NCBI RefSeq assembly: GCF_000346485.2
Contig: NZ_KQ976354.1
Coordinates: 4,417,936 to 4,481,935 of the forward strand
Source of the DNA: Scytonema hofmannii PCC 7110
Lineage (GTDB): Bacteria > Cyanobacteriota > Cyanobacteriia > Cyanobacteriales > Nostocaceae
DNA: 64,000 bases
Reading direction: 5' to 3'
Positions 37,951 through 46,953 of this stretch are shown here, piece after piece. The stretch's first letter is position 1. The number at the start of each line of letters is the position of its first letter. The position numbers were made by a program, and so were the translations under genes. The notes under the pieces were generated by a model. That model saw only the letters and a list, made by a program, of their open reading frames with translations, did no database searches and was not told where the DNA came from.

Positions 37951-38054
37951 AATACTACTCGGATAAGCGGAAATTAGAATCCCGGTTTCGCACTTATTTA
38001 CCAGGGATCTGACATCTCAATTATCGTATCCCTTGCAGTATTGGGATCAATGCC
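37951..38054. repeat. Dispersed block, partner of 2575-2680
   Basis: AATACTACTCGGATAAG, then GGAAATTAGAA, CTGACA.CTCAATTATCGTA and CCCTTGCAGTA match the copy at 2575-2680 with few changes. The stretch 37877-38202 holds no gene otherwise. Confidence 0.8.
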
Positions 38055-38202
38055 ATTTAAACCGACCGATTTACAGACAAATTGGTTACACTTACGGCTG
38101 ATTAAAATCTTTCAAATTGTCTGTTAACAAGCCTTTTATTAGAAAATCTAAGTGAATACTCGGACAGACATTCATTTTGTTGGTAAAATATAAAGAGGAA
38201 GC

Positions 38203-38460
38203 ATGACTAAAATTAAGATTTTTGAACTAACCCTTGCTGGTTCTGAGCTTTTCCAAGACTGTGAAACTTTCCTCGATCAACTCTCAGATCGGGAATTATA
38301 CGACGTACAAGGTGGTGTTATAACAGGTTTACAAAGTATACCAGGTGTAGGAAGCATACCGGATATAGCGTTCAATGGTGGCGTAACAAGTGCCATAACC
38401 CTACCAGAATTACTTGGTCTATTGGGTTTAGGTCTGGGTGCTAGAGCGCCAATACAATAA
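38203..38460 (+). CDS. Double-glycine leader peptide (RiPP/bacteriocin-type precursor), orphan
   Basis: The 85-residue product has a leader of cyanobacterial precursor type: FELTLAGSELFQDCETFL, then DQLSDRELYDVQGG with Gly37-Gly38 as the expected cleavage site for a C39-type peptidase transporter. The 47-residue core is Gly/Ile/Leu/Pro-rich without Cys (VITGLQSIPGVGSIPDIAF; LPELLGLLGLGLG). The final ARAPIQ and stop are encoded by a dispersed repeat also present at 23244. No peptidase, transporter or modification enzyme is adjacent. GAGGAAG precedes the ATG by about 4 bases. Confidence 0.7.
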   Translation: MTKIKIFELTLAGSELFQDCETFLDQLSDRELYDVQGGVITGLQSIPGVGSIPDIAFNGGVTSAITLPELLGLLGLGLGARAPIQ

Positions 38461-38688
38461 TCAAAAAAGGGCAAAAAACCCGGTTTTTCTCTGTCAGAAA
38501 GCTTGATAAGCTGTTGCGCTTTTAATTTACACAGTAGGGCAGGCGGGGACGCCCGCCCCACAAGAGTTAGGTTTATTAAGGTTTTGGTGAGTGCAAGTTA
38601 AATAATGGTTAGCTTATCTTGTATGCGTAGAGACTAAACATGGCTAGTCTCTACAAAGAAACCGGGTTTTTGGGACTACTGTACTGGG
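38440..38688. repeat. Dispersed repeat with ACCCGGTTT hairpin
   Basis: Begins AGAGCGCCAATACAATAATC inside the leader-peptide gene. It includes AAAAACCCGGTTTTTC and, at the far end, GAAACCGGGTTTTTGGG then TACTGTACTGG. The copy at 23244-23372 is shorter. The centre holds GGCGGGGACGCCCGCCCC and GTAGAGACTA/TAGTCTCTAC inverted words. Confidence 0.75.
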
Positions 38689-38734
38689 GATATAGTGCTA
38701 TTATATACATTTGTTCTTCATCTTGAGAAGTCAC

Positions 38735-39043
38735 TCACTTTTGCGGAAACTTCCTGACTTGATATTCTTCTGACTCTACAATCTGTTGGGCAAATCCAAG
38801 TGCTTGAGTAAACTTTTGTTCAATTGCCTCTAAATCAGCTTGGGGTATGGCTTTCCACTGTTCCCGTGTAGCCCAATGAATGACAAAGACAACTTCAGCA
38901 GCATTATTTGGGTTGATCCACACTTCTTTTCCAAGGAACCCCGGGTACTTGGCAAGCGCTACCGTCCAAATTTCTGCATCTTTCTGGATAAATTTTTCCC
39001 GTTGTTGGGGCGGAATTTTCACCTTGAGTAGCTCGATAACCAC
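38735..39043 (-). CDS. TIGR03792-family protein (ABM-like fold)
   Basis: The 102-residue product has VIELLKVKIPPQQREKFIQKD, then WTVALAKYPGFLGKEVW and EVVFVIHWATREQWKAI. This is the pattern of the cyanobacterial TIGR03792 family with a dimeric alpha/beta-barrel (antibiotic-monooxygenase-like) fold. Function unknown. It starts with GTG and has GGGGA upstream. Confidence 0.82.
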   Translation of the reverse strand: MVIELLKVKIPPQQREKFIQKDAEIWTVALAKYPGFLGKEVWINPNNAAEVVFVIHWATREQWKAIPQADLEAIEQKFTQALGFAQQIVESEEYQVRKFPQK

Positions 39044-39171
39044 ACTATTGATTCCCCGTATTTGTTTGTCAGAATAGATCTGTAATCTATATTAATTAAC
39101 CTTAGTGACATAGGTCTATAGCATAGATTTATGAAAAAGGGTTTTTTTTGAAACAATCGATTATAGACACT

Positions 39172-39495
39172 ATGGACAACAACAACTGGATGCAGCAGTT
39201 ATTAATGTTGGGTATTGGTACAACATCTCTGGTAGCTGATAAAGTCAAGGAAGCAAGCGATCGCCTTGTTAAAGATGGCAAGCTCGATCCCGAACAGGCG
39301 AAGGCGGTTATGGATGATATGGTACAGCAATTAAAGTCGGAGCAGGGAACTTGGGATACCCAAATGCAAAGGCAATTACGGAATATGTTACAGGATTTGG
39401 GGGTTGCGCGTCAGTCAGAAGTGGATGAATTGCGGGGTAGGATAGACCGCCTGGAGCGTCAAGTCCGCGATTTAGAAAATAAGCTTTGGCGTTAG
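39172..39495 (+). CDS. Phasin-like coiled-coil protein
   Basis: The 107-residue product has a short hydrophobic N-terminal helix (WMQQLLMLGIGTTSLVADKV) and then an almost wholly helical charged chain ending DELRGRIDRLERQVRDLENKL, a heptad coiled coil. It resembles phasin-like (polyhydroxyalkanoate granule-associated) small proteins annotated in cyanobacteria. The granule role is not shown by sequence. The ATG at 39172 is used because the TTG at 39148 would add an untypical N-terminus. Confidence 0.78.
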   Translation: MDNNNWMQQLLMLGIGTTSLVADKVKEASDRLVKDGKLDPEQAKAVMDDMVQQLKSEQGTWDTQMQRQLRNMLQDLGVARQSEVDELRGRIDRLERQVRDLENKLWR

Positions 39496-39574
39496 TGATG
39501 CGCGTTGTGTTTTAAACTAAGTTTTGTCGTACTGGTCATCTCATTACCAGACTTCCTTAGTAGGGAGGACTATT

Positions 39575-40099
39575 TTGAAAGCAATTTTACTCAGCGTGGG
39601 TTTCATGCTGGTTTGTGTTGTCGTCTTGGTTCTGGCACAAGTTGGTGGTCACAATCAGAACACTGCTATTGCGGTACAGATGACCGAGACAACTCCAGCA
39701 CCCACTCAAGTCACTGAAAACAATACCTTAATTGCAAGCAAAGCTATGTCTGAAGCTAACGCTGTTACTACACCCTCTGGATTAAAATATGTTGAACTTA
39801 AGGAGGGGACTGGGGAAACTCCTAAAACCGGACAGACGGTTGTTGTTCACTATACAGGTACCTTGGAAAATGGCAAGAAGTTCGATAGTTCACGCGATCG
39901 CAATCAGCCATTTAAATTTAAACTCGGTGTCGGACAAGTCATTAAAGGCTGGGATGAAGGACTAAGCACTATGAAAGTAGGAAGTCGTCGCCAGTTGACT
40001 ATACCTCCGGATTTAGGTTATGGTCCTCGCGGTGCAGGCGGCGTGATTCCACCTAATGCTACCCTAATTTTTGACGTAGAATTGTTGGGTGTTGAATAA
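39575..40099 (+). CDS. FKBP-type peptidyl-prolyl isomerase, membrane-anchored or exported
   Basis: The 174-residue product begins at a TTG with AGGGAGG seven bases upstream, so this start is preferred to earlier in-frame codons. An N-terminal helix ([20 protein letters not shown]) acts as signal or anchor. A Thr-rich linker follows. The FKBP domain (about 65-173) has [66 protein letters not shown] and [14 protein letters not shown], with active-site aromatics kept. It helps folding in the periplasm or thylakoid lumen. Confidence 0.93.
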   Translation: MKAILLSVGFMLVCVVVLVLAQVGGHNQNTAIAVQMTETTPAPTQVTENNTLIASKAMSEANAVTTPSGLKYVELKEGTGETPKTGQTVVVHYTGTLENGKKFDSSRDRNQPFKFKLGVGQVIKGWDEGLSTMKVGSRRQLTIPPDLGYGPRGAGGVIPPNATLIFDVELLGVE

Positions 40100-40185
40100 T
40101 AGTTAGTAGGGGCGCAAGGCATTGCGCCCGTACAGTAGTTAGTAGGAAGTAAACAACTAACAACTAACAACTAACAACTAACCAA

Positions 40186-43100
40186 TTATGAATACCCTCC
40201 CGGTCTAGCTAAATTTTTAAACTTGGTAAACTGTGGATCGAATAAAAGTTTGACAGACCCTGTTGGACCATTACGGTGTTTGGCTATGATGACTTCGGCA
40301 ATTCCGCGATCGGGACTATCACTGTTATAGTATTCGTCCCTATACAACATTATGACTAAATCCGCATCTTGTTCAATAGAATTGTGAACAATAATGTTAT
40401 TTGCTATGAAATTCTGAAGTCTAGGAACTGTTAAATCATAAACCTCTTCTTCACCATCAGCTTCTATTGAGACAATTTCATCCCAATAAATATCGCTGTT
40501 AGCTAAGCAGTTTAATTTCTCGGACTTGACGACGCTAGCCAATCTTGCTGCTCTTTCTCGGCTCAAATTTTGTTTATAGAGAGCTGTACCACAATGAGCA
40601 ACACCAAGAGAAGATTGCATTTGACGTATGGTCATACCATGCTGCTGCATTGATGGAACAGAAGAACTAGGTAAATGTCGAGGCAAAGCAACGCGATCGC
40701 CTATTTGAATTTCATCAAGTCGTTGCCAACCATGAATTGTGAGAAACTTGTGATTTCCGGTTGCTCGAATTGTTCGTCCTAAGCGAGTTACAAGTCGCAA
40801 TATCGGCTTAACACCTGTAGAAAAAGCGTTGCTAACAACTGCTTTTTCTAGCTGCATTGTTTCTTCATTGAGCGCCCAAATTTTGAACCCCGATTTACCA
40901 ACCAATTCCTGAATCGGTATTTGTACTCCACTATCTGCTAATGTTACCAAGCTATCACCTACTAAACAACCCGATTCTCTTAAATCAGATAACATTGGTC
41001 GTTTGTTGGTGCGCGATTCTACCCCTCTACTTAACTGAGATAAAGCAATGATGGGAACAGATAATTCACGGGCTAAACCTTTGAGGCTGCGGGTAATTTT
41101 TGATAATTCTTGTACGCGATTATCTCCTGCTCCTTCCATTAGTTGCAAGTAATCTACAATAATCAATCCTAGTTCAGAACCAATTTCCGCTTGCATTCGC
41201 CGTGCCTGACTTCGCATTTCTGTAACTGTAATATTGGGAGTATCGTCAATGTAAATTGGCATCTCCGAAAGCATACTAATAGCACGGCTTAAAGGTTCCC
41301 ATTGTGTCTGGCTAATCCTTCCACTTCGCAGATAACCAGTCTCAATTCCCGCTTCACTAGCTAATAACCTTTGCACCAATTGCTCTTTCGACATTTCCAA
41401 ACTAAATACAGCAACTGGTAATTTATATGAAGCTGCAATGTTATGAGCTAGGTTTAAACAGAATGCAGTGTTGTGAACGCAAATATCATTGGCAACAAAA
41501 TTGTGAGTTATTGGAATTGTCAAGTCATACACTTGTTTGTTTCCTACTGGTTCAATCGAAACAATTTCATCCCAATAAACATCACCTGTTGCTAACTGCT
41601 GTAATGGTAAATTTTCCAATGCAGTTGCCAAAGTAAAAAGGCTTTCTCTTGACAAAGCGCGTTTACTACCATGGATGTTGCTATATCCTTTAATTCCTGC
41701 TCTACGAGCTAAAGCTGCCCATGGTTCGATGCCTTTTGCAACTGCTATTTGCTCCCATATGTCTACTGAAATCAAATCGCAATTACTTTGGTATCTCTTA
41801 TTAAGTAGGGCAGCTTGTACCTGGAACAAAGCTGTTTCTTTACCAAAGATACCAATTTCTGAAATAAAAGTTTTGATTGATTTAGCATCGGTAATATTTA
41901 ATTGCCAAGCTATTCTACGAGTGTTTTGGTATTTAACAAATCGCTTTTTTAAAGCAGAAATTATGCCAAAGCGTAGTAATAAATGCTGTAACTGTCTTGC
42001 GAGTTGTTCGCTAACAGTGCAATATCCTAGTTGCGCTTGACCACTTGTAAGAACTGTTGCCCATCCATCCGTGGCAAATAGGCGATTAAGGAACAATGAG
42101 ACTTGCGATCGCTCTAGTTGAAAAACGAAAGCAGGAATTATTTTTTGCTCAGCTTTTTTCCCCCACAATGATAAATTTTTGAGCCATTCAGTCAAAGGAT
42201 TTTTTTCTCCCCAATTTTTAACAGCAGAAAATGTTGGTGCTCGTTCAGAACAAATCTCTGTACGAACTTTCAGTTGAGAAGAAAAGCTGAGAACAGAATC
42301 TGAGAAGTCTTCCTGAATCAGAAGGTTAGTGTTAGTAAATTCCGAAGTTGTGTCTGTTAAGCAGCCATCCCCAATCAAGTAAGCTAATAATTTAACTTCA
42401 CACTCACGAACTGTGTTTGTTCCAAATACGTTTATTTTTCGTGGTACGGCTATTTTATCGCCTGGTTGCAGTTCCGAAAGTGGACGCCATCCCTGAATAG
42501 TAAGGTAGGGATGAGTTATTGTTGTTTCAACATACCGTCCTAGCCGTGTTGTAACCCGGAAAACAGGCTTTATGCCGTCATCAATAAATGCAGACGGTTG
42601 AGTCATTTCAAATTGCCAATTATCTTTCAATGTCAACAACTTTGCATAACGACGATGATAAATTTCTTCTATAGTAGAAACGGAGCCATCTGTTAGAAGA
42701 ATTTCTGTATCATAAGCTACGCATTTCCCCATTGACGGACGGCCCGCAACAATAATCAAATCGGAACGCTGAAAACCACTCGTTAATGCGTCTAAGTCAT
42801 AAAAACCACAAGGAATTCCTGGTAAAGCAATACCTTGATTGCGAGTTTCTATATCCTGGAAGGTATTAATTAACGTGTCCCCAATATGAACTAAACCAAC
42901 TTGGGGACGTTCCTGGGTGACGCCAAAAACTTTTTGTTCTGCTTGGTCGAGAACAATGGGCAATTCGGTTTCTGTCTGATAACCCAGTTGTACAATTTCA
43001 TTCCCTGCTTTGATCAGCTGACGCCGCAGGAATTTTTCCATGACCAAGTCTGCTAAAGCATCGATGTTAACGGCTGACACCGTGCGGTCTACCAGCGTAG

Positions 43101-43386
43101 CAAGTTTATTTCTTCCACCAATACGGGTTAACAGATCGTGGTCATTGAGCCAATTGATAACTGCGAGTAAGTCTGTGGGTTTCCCTTGACCGTGTAGGCG
43201 CACTGTAGCTTGATAAATATCTTTGTGAGCGCTGATATAAAAGGCTTCTGGGACTAGGCGATCGCTCACCCTGCTAATTGCTTCGGGATCTAGCAAGATA
43301 CCCCCTAGTATAGCTTCTTCTGCCTCTATATTTTGGGGGGGGAGGCGATCCATGGCATTGCCTTGAAAATTAAGCTCTTCAGACAT
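40186..43386 (-). CDS. dnaB: Replicative DNA helicase DnaB with two inteins
   Basis: The 1066-residue precursor would splice to a 452-residue DnaB, the normal length. Extein parts: 1-221 (N-terminal primase-binding domain, RecA fold start, GRPSMGK), 640-806 (TAFCLNLAHNIA, FSLEMSKEQ, IIVDYLQLM, LSQLSRGVE, LRESG) and 1003-1066 (SIEQDADLVIMLYRDEYY to the C-terminus). Intein 1 splits the Walker A motif between Lys221 and Thr640. Intein 2 splits LRESG from SIEQDA. The helicase therefore cannot bind ATP properly before splicing. It lies downstream of rplI, a conserved neighbour. Confidence 0.97.
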   Translation of the reverse strand: MSEELNFQGNAMDRLPPQNIEAEEAILGGILLDPEAISRVSDRLVPEAFYISAHKDIYQATVRLHGQGKPTDLLAVINWLNDHDLLTRIGGRNKLATLVDRTVSAVNIDALADLVMEKFLRRQLIKAGNEIVQLGYQTETELPIVLDQAEQKVFGVTQERPQVGLVHIGDTLINTFQDIETRNQGIALPGIPCGFYDLDALTSGFQRSDLIIVAGRPSMGKCVAYDTEILLTDGSVSTIEEIYHRRYAKLLTLKDNWQFEMTQPSAFIDDGIKPVFRVTTRLGRYVETTITHPYLTIQGWRPLSELQPGDKIAVPRKINVFGTNTVRECEVKLLAYLIGDGCLTDTTSEFTNTNLLIQEDFSDSVLSFSSQLKVRTEICSERAPTFSAVKNWGEKNPLTEWLKNLSLWGKKAEQKIIPAFVFQLERSQVSLFLNRLFATDGWATVLTSGQAQLGYCTVSEQLARQLQHLLLRFGIISALKKRFVKYQNTRRIAWQLNITDAKSIKTFISEIGIFGKETALFQVQAALLNKRYQSNCDLISVDIWEQIAVAKGIEPWAALARRAGIKGYSNIHGSKRALSRESLFTLATALENLPLQQLATGDVYWDEIVSIEPVGNKQVYDLTIPITHNFVANDICVHNTAFCLNLAHNIAASYKLPVAVFSLEMSKEQLVQRLLASEAGIETGYLRSGRISQTQWEPLSRAISMLSEMPIYIDDTPNITVTEMRSQARRMQAEIGSELGLIIVDYLQLMEGAGDNRVQELSKITRSLKGLARELSVPIIALSQLSRGVESRTNKRPMLSDLRESGCLVGDSLVTLADSGVQIPIQELVGKSGFKIWALNEETMQLEKAVVSNAFSTGVKPILRLVTRLGRTIRATGNHKFLTIHGWQRLDEIQIGDRVALPRHLPSSSVPSMQQHGMTIRQMQSSLGVAHCGTALYKQNLSRERAARLASVVKSEKLNCLANSDIYWDEIVSIEADGEEEVYDLTVPRLQNFIANNIIVHNSIEQDADLVIMLYRDEYYNSDSPDRGIAEVIIAKHRNGPTGSVKLLFDPQFTKFKNLARPGGYS
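40381..40968 (-). other. DnaB intein 2, mini-intein at the Ssp DnaB site
   Basis: 196 residues, Cys807 to Asn1002. It starts CLVGDSLVTLADSG and has KIWALNEETMQLE, TRLGRTIRATGNHKFLTIHGW, DIYWDEIVSIE and QNFIANNIIVHN, with Ser1003 as +1. It is clearly homologous to the Synechocystis DnaB intein at the same site. It has lost the endonuclease and keeps a short linker (about 910-963), so it is a naturally minimised intein. Confidence 0.93.
41470..42723 (-). other. DnaB intein 1 with LAGLIDADG endonuclease
   Basis: 418 residues, Cys222 to Asn639. The N-terminal splicing block reads CVAYDTEILLTDGS. Block B reads ETTITHPYLTIQGW. The LAGLIDADG-type endonuclease blocks are LLAYLIGDG (333-341) and LFLNRLFATDGWA (431-443). 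Terminal blocks are YWDEIVSIE, VYDLTIP and HNFVANDICVHN, followed by Thr640 as the +1 nucleophile. A helix-rich insert (about 515-600) precedes the end. Splicing residues are all present. Endonuclease Asp/Gly positions look intact, so homing ability is possible. Confidence 0.93.
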
Positions 43387-43455
43387 AAAAGAATTTATTT
43401 ATGGTTTTTCAATACAAATGAACTATTACTCTTATAGACCAAAATTTGTCCGTCT

Positions 43456-43483
43456 AATAAAAAGACGTTGCAATGCAACGTCT
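43456..43483 (-). terminator. Intrinsic terminator after rplI
   Basis: On the minus strand, AGACGTTGCA, a one-base turn, then TGCAACGTCT followed by TTTTATTAG, 50 bases past the rplI stop and before dnaB. It suggests rplI and dnaB are not simply co-transcribed. Confidence 0.75.
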
Positions 43484-43532
43484 CTTCACAATACGTATAT
43501 ATTTTTACAAAAAGTTTACTTTGTGAATCAGC

Positions 43533-43991
43533 TTAGCTAGCTACCACTTCAATTTTGACTTTCGCTGTTACATCTGTAAACAGCTTTACATCAGCGTCGT
43601 AAGTACCTAACTTGCTGATGTCTGGTATTGTGATACCGCGACGATCTACTTCCAGCCCTGTAATTTGTTGAATAACATCTGCCACTTCTTGGGTAGTCAC
43701 AGTACCGAAAATAGAATCACCTTCACCAACTTGTTTGGCAATGTTGAAACTACCAGTGTTTTCTATAGTTGCTTTCTGGTCTTGAGCTTGTTGCTTCAGT
43801 TCCAGTTGCTTCTGACGTTCTAGTTCGCGCCGACGCTCAACTTGCTTCAGAATTCCTGGAGTTGCTTGAGTTGCTAATTTTCTGGGAACTAGGTAGTTCC
43901 GAGCATAACCGGGAGCGACTTCTACTAGGTCGCCGGATTTTCCCAGCTTGCTGATGTCTTGAGTTAATACTAATTGTACGCGTTTCGCCAT
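43533..43991 (-). CDS. rplI: 50S ribosomal protein L9
   Basis: The 152-residue protein has an N-terminal rRNA-binding domain ([21 protein letters not shown], then [13 protein letters not shown]), a long connecting helix rich in Lys/Gln/Glu (about 45-75), and a C-terminal domain ending [14 protein letters not shown]. Full length for cyanobacteria. It is part of the large subunit near the L1 stalk. It lies upstream of dnaB, as in many bacteria. Confidence 0.97.
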   Translation of the reverse strand: MAKRVQLVLTQDISKLGKSGDLVEVAPGYARNYLVPRKLATQATPGILKQVERRRELERQKQLELKQQAQDQKATIENTGSFNIAKQVGEGDSIFGTVTTQEVADVIQQITGLEVDRRGITIPDISKLGTYDADVKLFTDVTAKVKIEVVAS

Positions 43992-44149
43992 CTTTGTTCT
44001 TGTTTCTCTACTGTCTTTAAAATATTAATCGCTTGAGCTTCGTACTGCGATGGCTTACATCGTAGCTTTATTCTGAGAAGCAAGAGCGTTTATCATCAAA
44101 CTTAAAAATTATAGCGAAATGTTGGTGCGATCGCAATTATTTTTTTTTG

Positions 44150-44203
44150 CTAATAGCTAATGGCTAATGGCTAACTGCCACAAAACCATTAGCCATTAGC
44201 TAG
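44150..44203. repeat. Inverted repeat of TAATGGC words at the end of gloB
   Basis: TAGCTAATGGCTAATGG and CCATTAGCCATTAGCTA pair across a 17-base loop. The right arm touches the gloB stop codon. A run of T precedes it on the plus strand, so as a minus-strand terminator it lacks a U-tract. More likely a structural repeat. Confidence 0.7.
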
Positions 44204-44973
44204 AATTGGTCTTTCATTCCCCGCAGCCGTGCAAAGGTTTGTACGGCGTCGCAACTGTTGACTGCTGATTGTAATGTTGGTTGTTCCCAACGTAAAAAAG
44301 GGTTTGTACGCTTTTCGACTCCTAGCAATGAAGGAACGGTAGCTTCTCCCCGATCGCGTTTGGCTTTGACTTGTTCAAAGCGGTTTTGTAAGTCAGTGTT
44401 GCTCGCATCGACAGTGAGGGCGAATTGCAAATTTTTCAAAGTATACTCATGAGCGCACCAGACACGGGTATTATCTGGTAAAGAGCGAATTTTGCTAAGG
44501 GAATCTACCATTTGTATTGGTGTTCCTTCAAACAAGCGACCGCACCCCCCTGCAAATAAAGTGTCCCCACAGAACAATTCACCTGTTTCACCAGAGCTTA
44601 TAGGGGGAAAGTAGTAAGCAATATGAGCGCGGGTGTGTCCGGGAACGAAGATGGCTTCAGCTTCTCGGTCTGCAAATGAAACGCGATCGCCCTCCTGTAA
44701 AAATACCTGTTGTCCTGGTATTCTGCCCTTATCTTCAGCACCGCCGTAAACTGTTAGGTTTGGAAATTGCTCAAGGAGTTTGCTGTTCCCGCCAACATGG
44801 TCGTGATGGTGATGCGTGTTCAAAATTGCTACTAATTCAGCTTGTAATTCTTTTAGTTTGTGTAAAACTGGAGTTGCTTCTGCTGGATCGACAACAGCGG
44901 CAATATTTCGCTTTGGATCGTGTAGCACAAAGATGTAATTGTCTGAGAGTACTGCCAAACGGATGACCTGCAT
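44200..44973 (-). CDS. gloB: Hydroxyacylglutathione hydrolase (glyoxalase II)
   Basis: Hydrolyses S-lactoylglutathione in methylglyoxal detoxification. The 257-residue metallo-beta-lactamase-fold enzyme has the binuclear metal site THHHHDH at 53-59, His113 in PGHTRAH, Asp137 in [17 protein letters not shown] and His in CAHEYT (about 175). The C-terminal substrate-binding helices end NPFLRWEQP. All ligands are present. Confidence 0.95.
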   Translation of the reverse strand: MQVIRLAVLSDNYIFVLHDPKRNIAAVVDPAEATPVLHKLKELQAELVAILNTHHHHDHVGGNSKLLEQFPNLTVYGGAEDKGRIPGQQVFLQEGDRVSFADREAEAIFVPGHTRAHIAYYFPPISSGETGELFCGDTLFAGGCGRLFEGTPIQMVDSLSKIRSLPDNTRVWCAHEYTLKNLQFALTVDASNTDLQNRFEQVKAKRDRGEATVPSLLGVEKRTNPFLRWEQPTLQSAVNSCDAVQTFARLRGMKDQF

Positions 44974-45038
44974 TTACTGAGCCTCCCTCACAAGTGATTA
45001 GTGATTTTGCTATGTAAAGTTAAAAGGATAATTGGCAA

Positions 45039-46049
45039 ATGACACCACTAGTATCCATTATTGTTAATTGCTTTAACCAAGGTTGTTATCTTGAACGTTC
45101 AGTAAAAAGCGTTTTGTCACAAACTTTCTCTGATATCGAATGCTTAATTGTAGATGATGGTTCCACCGATAATACTCGCCAGATAGCTGAGCATTTGATG
45201 AAAACAGACCCACGAGTTAAATATTACCACAAAGAAAATGGAGGGCTTCCCTCAGCACGCAATTTTGGAATTCAAAAGGCAAATGGTGAATGGATTAAAT
45301 GTTTGGATGCAGATGATTGGATTCATGAAGAAAAAATAGCATACCAATTATCTTGTTTCTCTGGTGACAAAAATGAAAATATTGTTTTATATACAGATTA
45401 TGAAAGAGTCATTTTAGATAAAGATGAAAATATTGTTGATAGACAGCCTAATATTGTCGGTTCATTGACAACAGAACAGTTGATTCAACGTTTGCTGATT
45501 CCTGACTTTCTTGCTAATTCGCCACACCCAGCACTTCAGCAAGCCATGCTTATGCACAAAAGTATTTTTAACAAGCACAGGTTTGATGAAAACCTAAAAG
45601 CTTTAGGCGATCGCTATTTTGCTTTAGATATTTTGGCTAATGGTGTGAAGTTTGTATATACCCCAATCACAGGCGCATTTTACACAAAACATCAAACAAA
45701 TAGAACCAATAAATGGTCTTACATGAAAGATTATTACATTCTTTTCTATGAAACAGTATATAAAAATCACAAAGATTTTGCTAAACTCTGTCGAGTTGGT
45801 ACCAATTATTTACTTGATGATAGTATTAGAGAAAAAGAAACAAATAACTTTGAACGTTTAGTAAGTATTGCTCAGCCTCCCTTTGAAATATTCAATAATC
45901 AATTAAAATTCAATCATAGATATCAACTCAAGCTTTTTTATTCTTTAAGGCTTGGAATTCCTAATTTTATTCTCTACAAAAAATATCGCGGACCTCGCTC
46001 TAGAAAAGTCATAGCTATTTTTTCTCAGCTTCTTCATAAGAAACAGTGA
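45039..46049 (+). CDS. Family 2 glycosyltransferase
   Basis: GT-A fold enzyme of 336 residues. It has VSIIVNCFNQGCYLERSVKSV at the N-terminus, the nucleotide-sugar Asp pair in VDDGSTDNT (about 38-46) and the metal-binding DADDW at about 90-94. NGGLPSARNFGI lies between, as in the GT2 group. The C-terminal part is basic and without membrane helices, so it is cytosolic or peripheral. It opens the polysaccharide island. A heptameric repeat follows immediately. Confidence 0.92.
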   Translation: MTPLVSIIVNCFNQGCYLERSVKSVLSQTFSDIECLIVDDGSTDNTRQIAEHLMKTDPRVKYYHKENGGLPSARNFGIQKANGEWIKCLDADDWIHEEKIAYQLSCFSGDKNENIVLYTDYERVILDKDENIVDRQPNIVGSLTTEQLIQRLLIPDFLANSPHPALQQAMLMHKSIFNKHRFDENLKALGDRYFALDILANGVKFVYTPITGAFYTKHQTNRTNKWSYMKDYYILFYETVYKNHKDFAKLCRVGTNYLLDDSIREKETNNFERLVSIAQPPFEIFNNQLKFNHRYQLKLFYSLRLGIPNFILYKKYRGPRSRKVIAIFSQLLHKKQ

Positions 46050-46088
46050 CCAGTTACTGGTCACTGGTCACTGATCACTGGTCACTGT
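46043..46088. repeat. Heptameric repeat joining two convergent genes
   Basis: CCAGTGA/TCACTGG units, partly inverted (CAGTGACCAGTTACTGGTCACTGG), fill the space between the GT2 stop and the GrpB gene. They supply both stop regions. Confidence 0.93.
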
Positions 46089-46602
46089 TAAACTTTCGCC
46101 AAGCTTCTGCTTTTTGTAAAAGTTGTTTTATAAGTGGAGCTTTGCCAGCCATATAGCTCTCAATATCGTTTCGGTAAAGGAGTGCCAACTCATTTTTCAG
46201 ATCGCCGTAGCGCTGTGCTTCTTCGGGATGGTGAATGAGGAAGTCTCGGAAGTCAATGTGCTTGCGTACTTCTGGGTTGTCAAGTTCGTAGGTATGCAGG
46301 TGATGGGTTCGTGATGCATCACCACCTTTGACAAAAAAGCGACGACCCGATATTCCAAACTCACCTTTGGGTTCATAACCAAGGGTAATCATTTCATCAT
46401 TATAGCGATCGACCTCCCAAATATTGGTAACCAATAGCAACATATCTATGATTGGCTTTGCTCTGAGACCTGGTACCGATGTGCTGCCTACATGATGGAT
46501 CTCTACAAACACATCGCGAAAAATTGCAGAAATTTGACAGGACTCAGACTTGAACCGATCTGACCAATTCGGATCGTAGGGTACTACAACTATATTTCGC
46601 AT
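46075..46602 (-). CDS. GrpB-family (UPF0157) nucleotidyltransferase-like protein
   Basis: The 175-residue product begins MRNIVVVPYDPNWSDRF at an ATG with AGGA upstream, preferred to an earlier TTG. The GrpB signature HHVGSTSVPGLRAKPIIDMLL (about 36-56) resembles the nucleotidyltransferase GS...D pattern, and HLHTYE and HIDFRDFL follow. The biochemical role is unknown. The last residues SDQ and the stop are encoded by the heptameric repeat. Confidence 0.88.
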   Translation of the reverse strand: MRNIVVVPYDPNWSDRFKSESCQISAIFRDVFVEIHHVGSTSVPGLRAKPIIDMLLLVTNIWEVDRYNDEMITLGYEPKGEFGISGRRFFVKGGDASRTHHLHTYELDNPEVRKHIDFRDFLIHHPEEAQRYGDLKNELALLYRNDIESYMAGKAPLIKQLLQKAEAWRKFNSDQ

Positions 46603-46953
46603 GAGTCCTATTGAAAGCTCCAACAATACTCACGGTGCTGGTTACGTATTATGACGTATAGAACAACTATCTTTGGCAGTCTTTGCTTTTCCACGATCGT
46701 AACATGACTCGCTTCAAATATAGTAAATACCGAAATTTTACGGATTTTTACTTTTAATCGTTCTAACTCCTTTTAATTTTTCCGTGAAATCACTCTTAGC
46801 TATAAGTAGAAATAAAGTTATATTCTTGGAGTAATTTATTAATTTTATTACCTATTAAAATTTCTTGGAATATTTTCTTTTTCTAATAAAAAAATACAGA
46901 AATACTTTTGATTCTAAATTTGAATCTTGAGCAAATATATTTTTTAAATAATT
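46603..46953. other. A/T-rich region upstream of the glycosyltransferase run
   Basis: 350 bases with no gene. It presumably holds the promoter for the rightward genes; no clear -35/-10 pair could be chosen with confidence. Confidence 0.5.
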
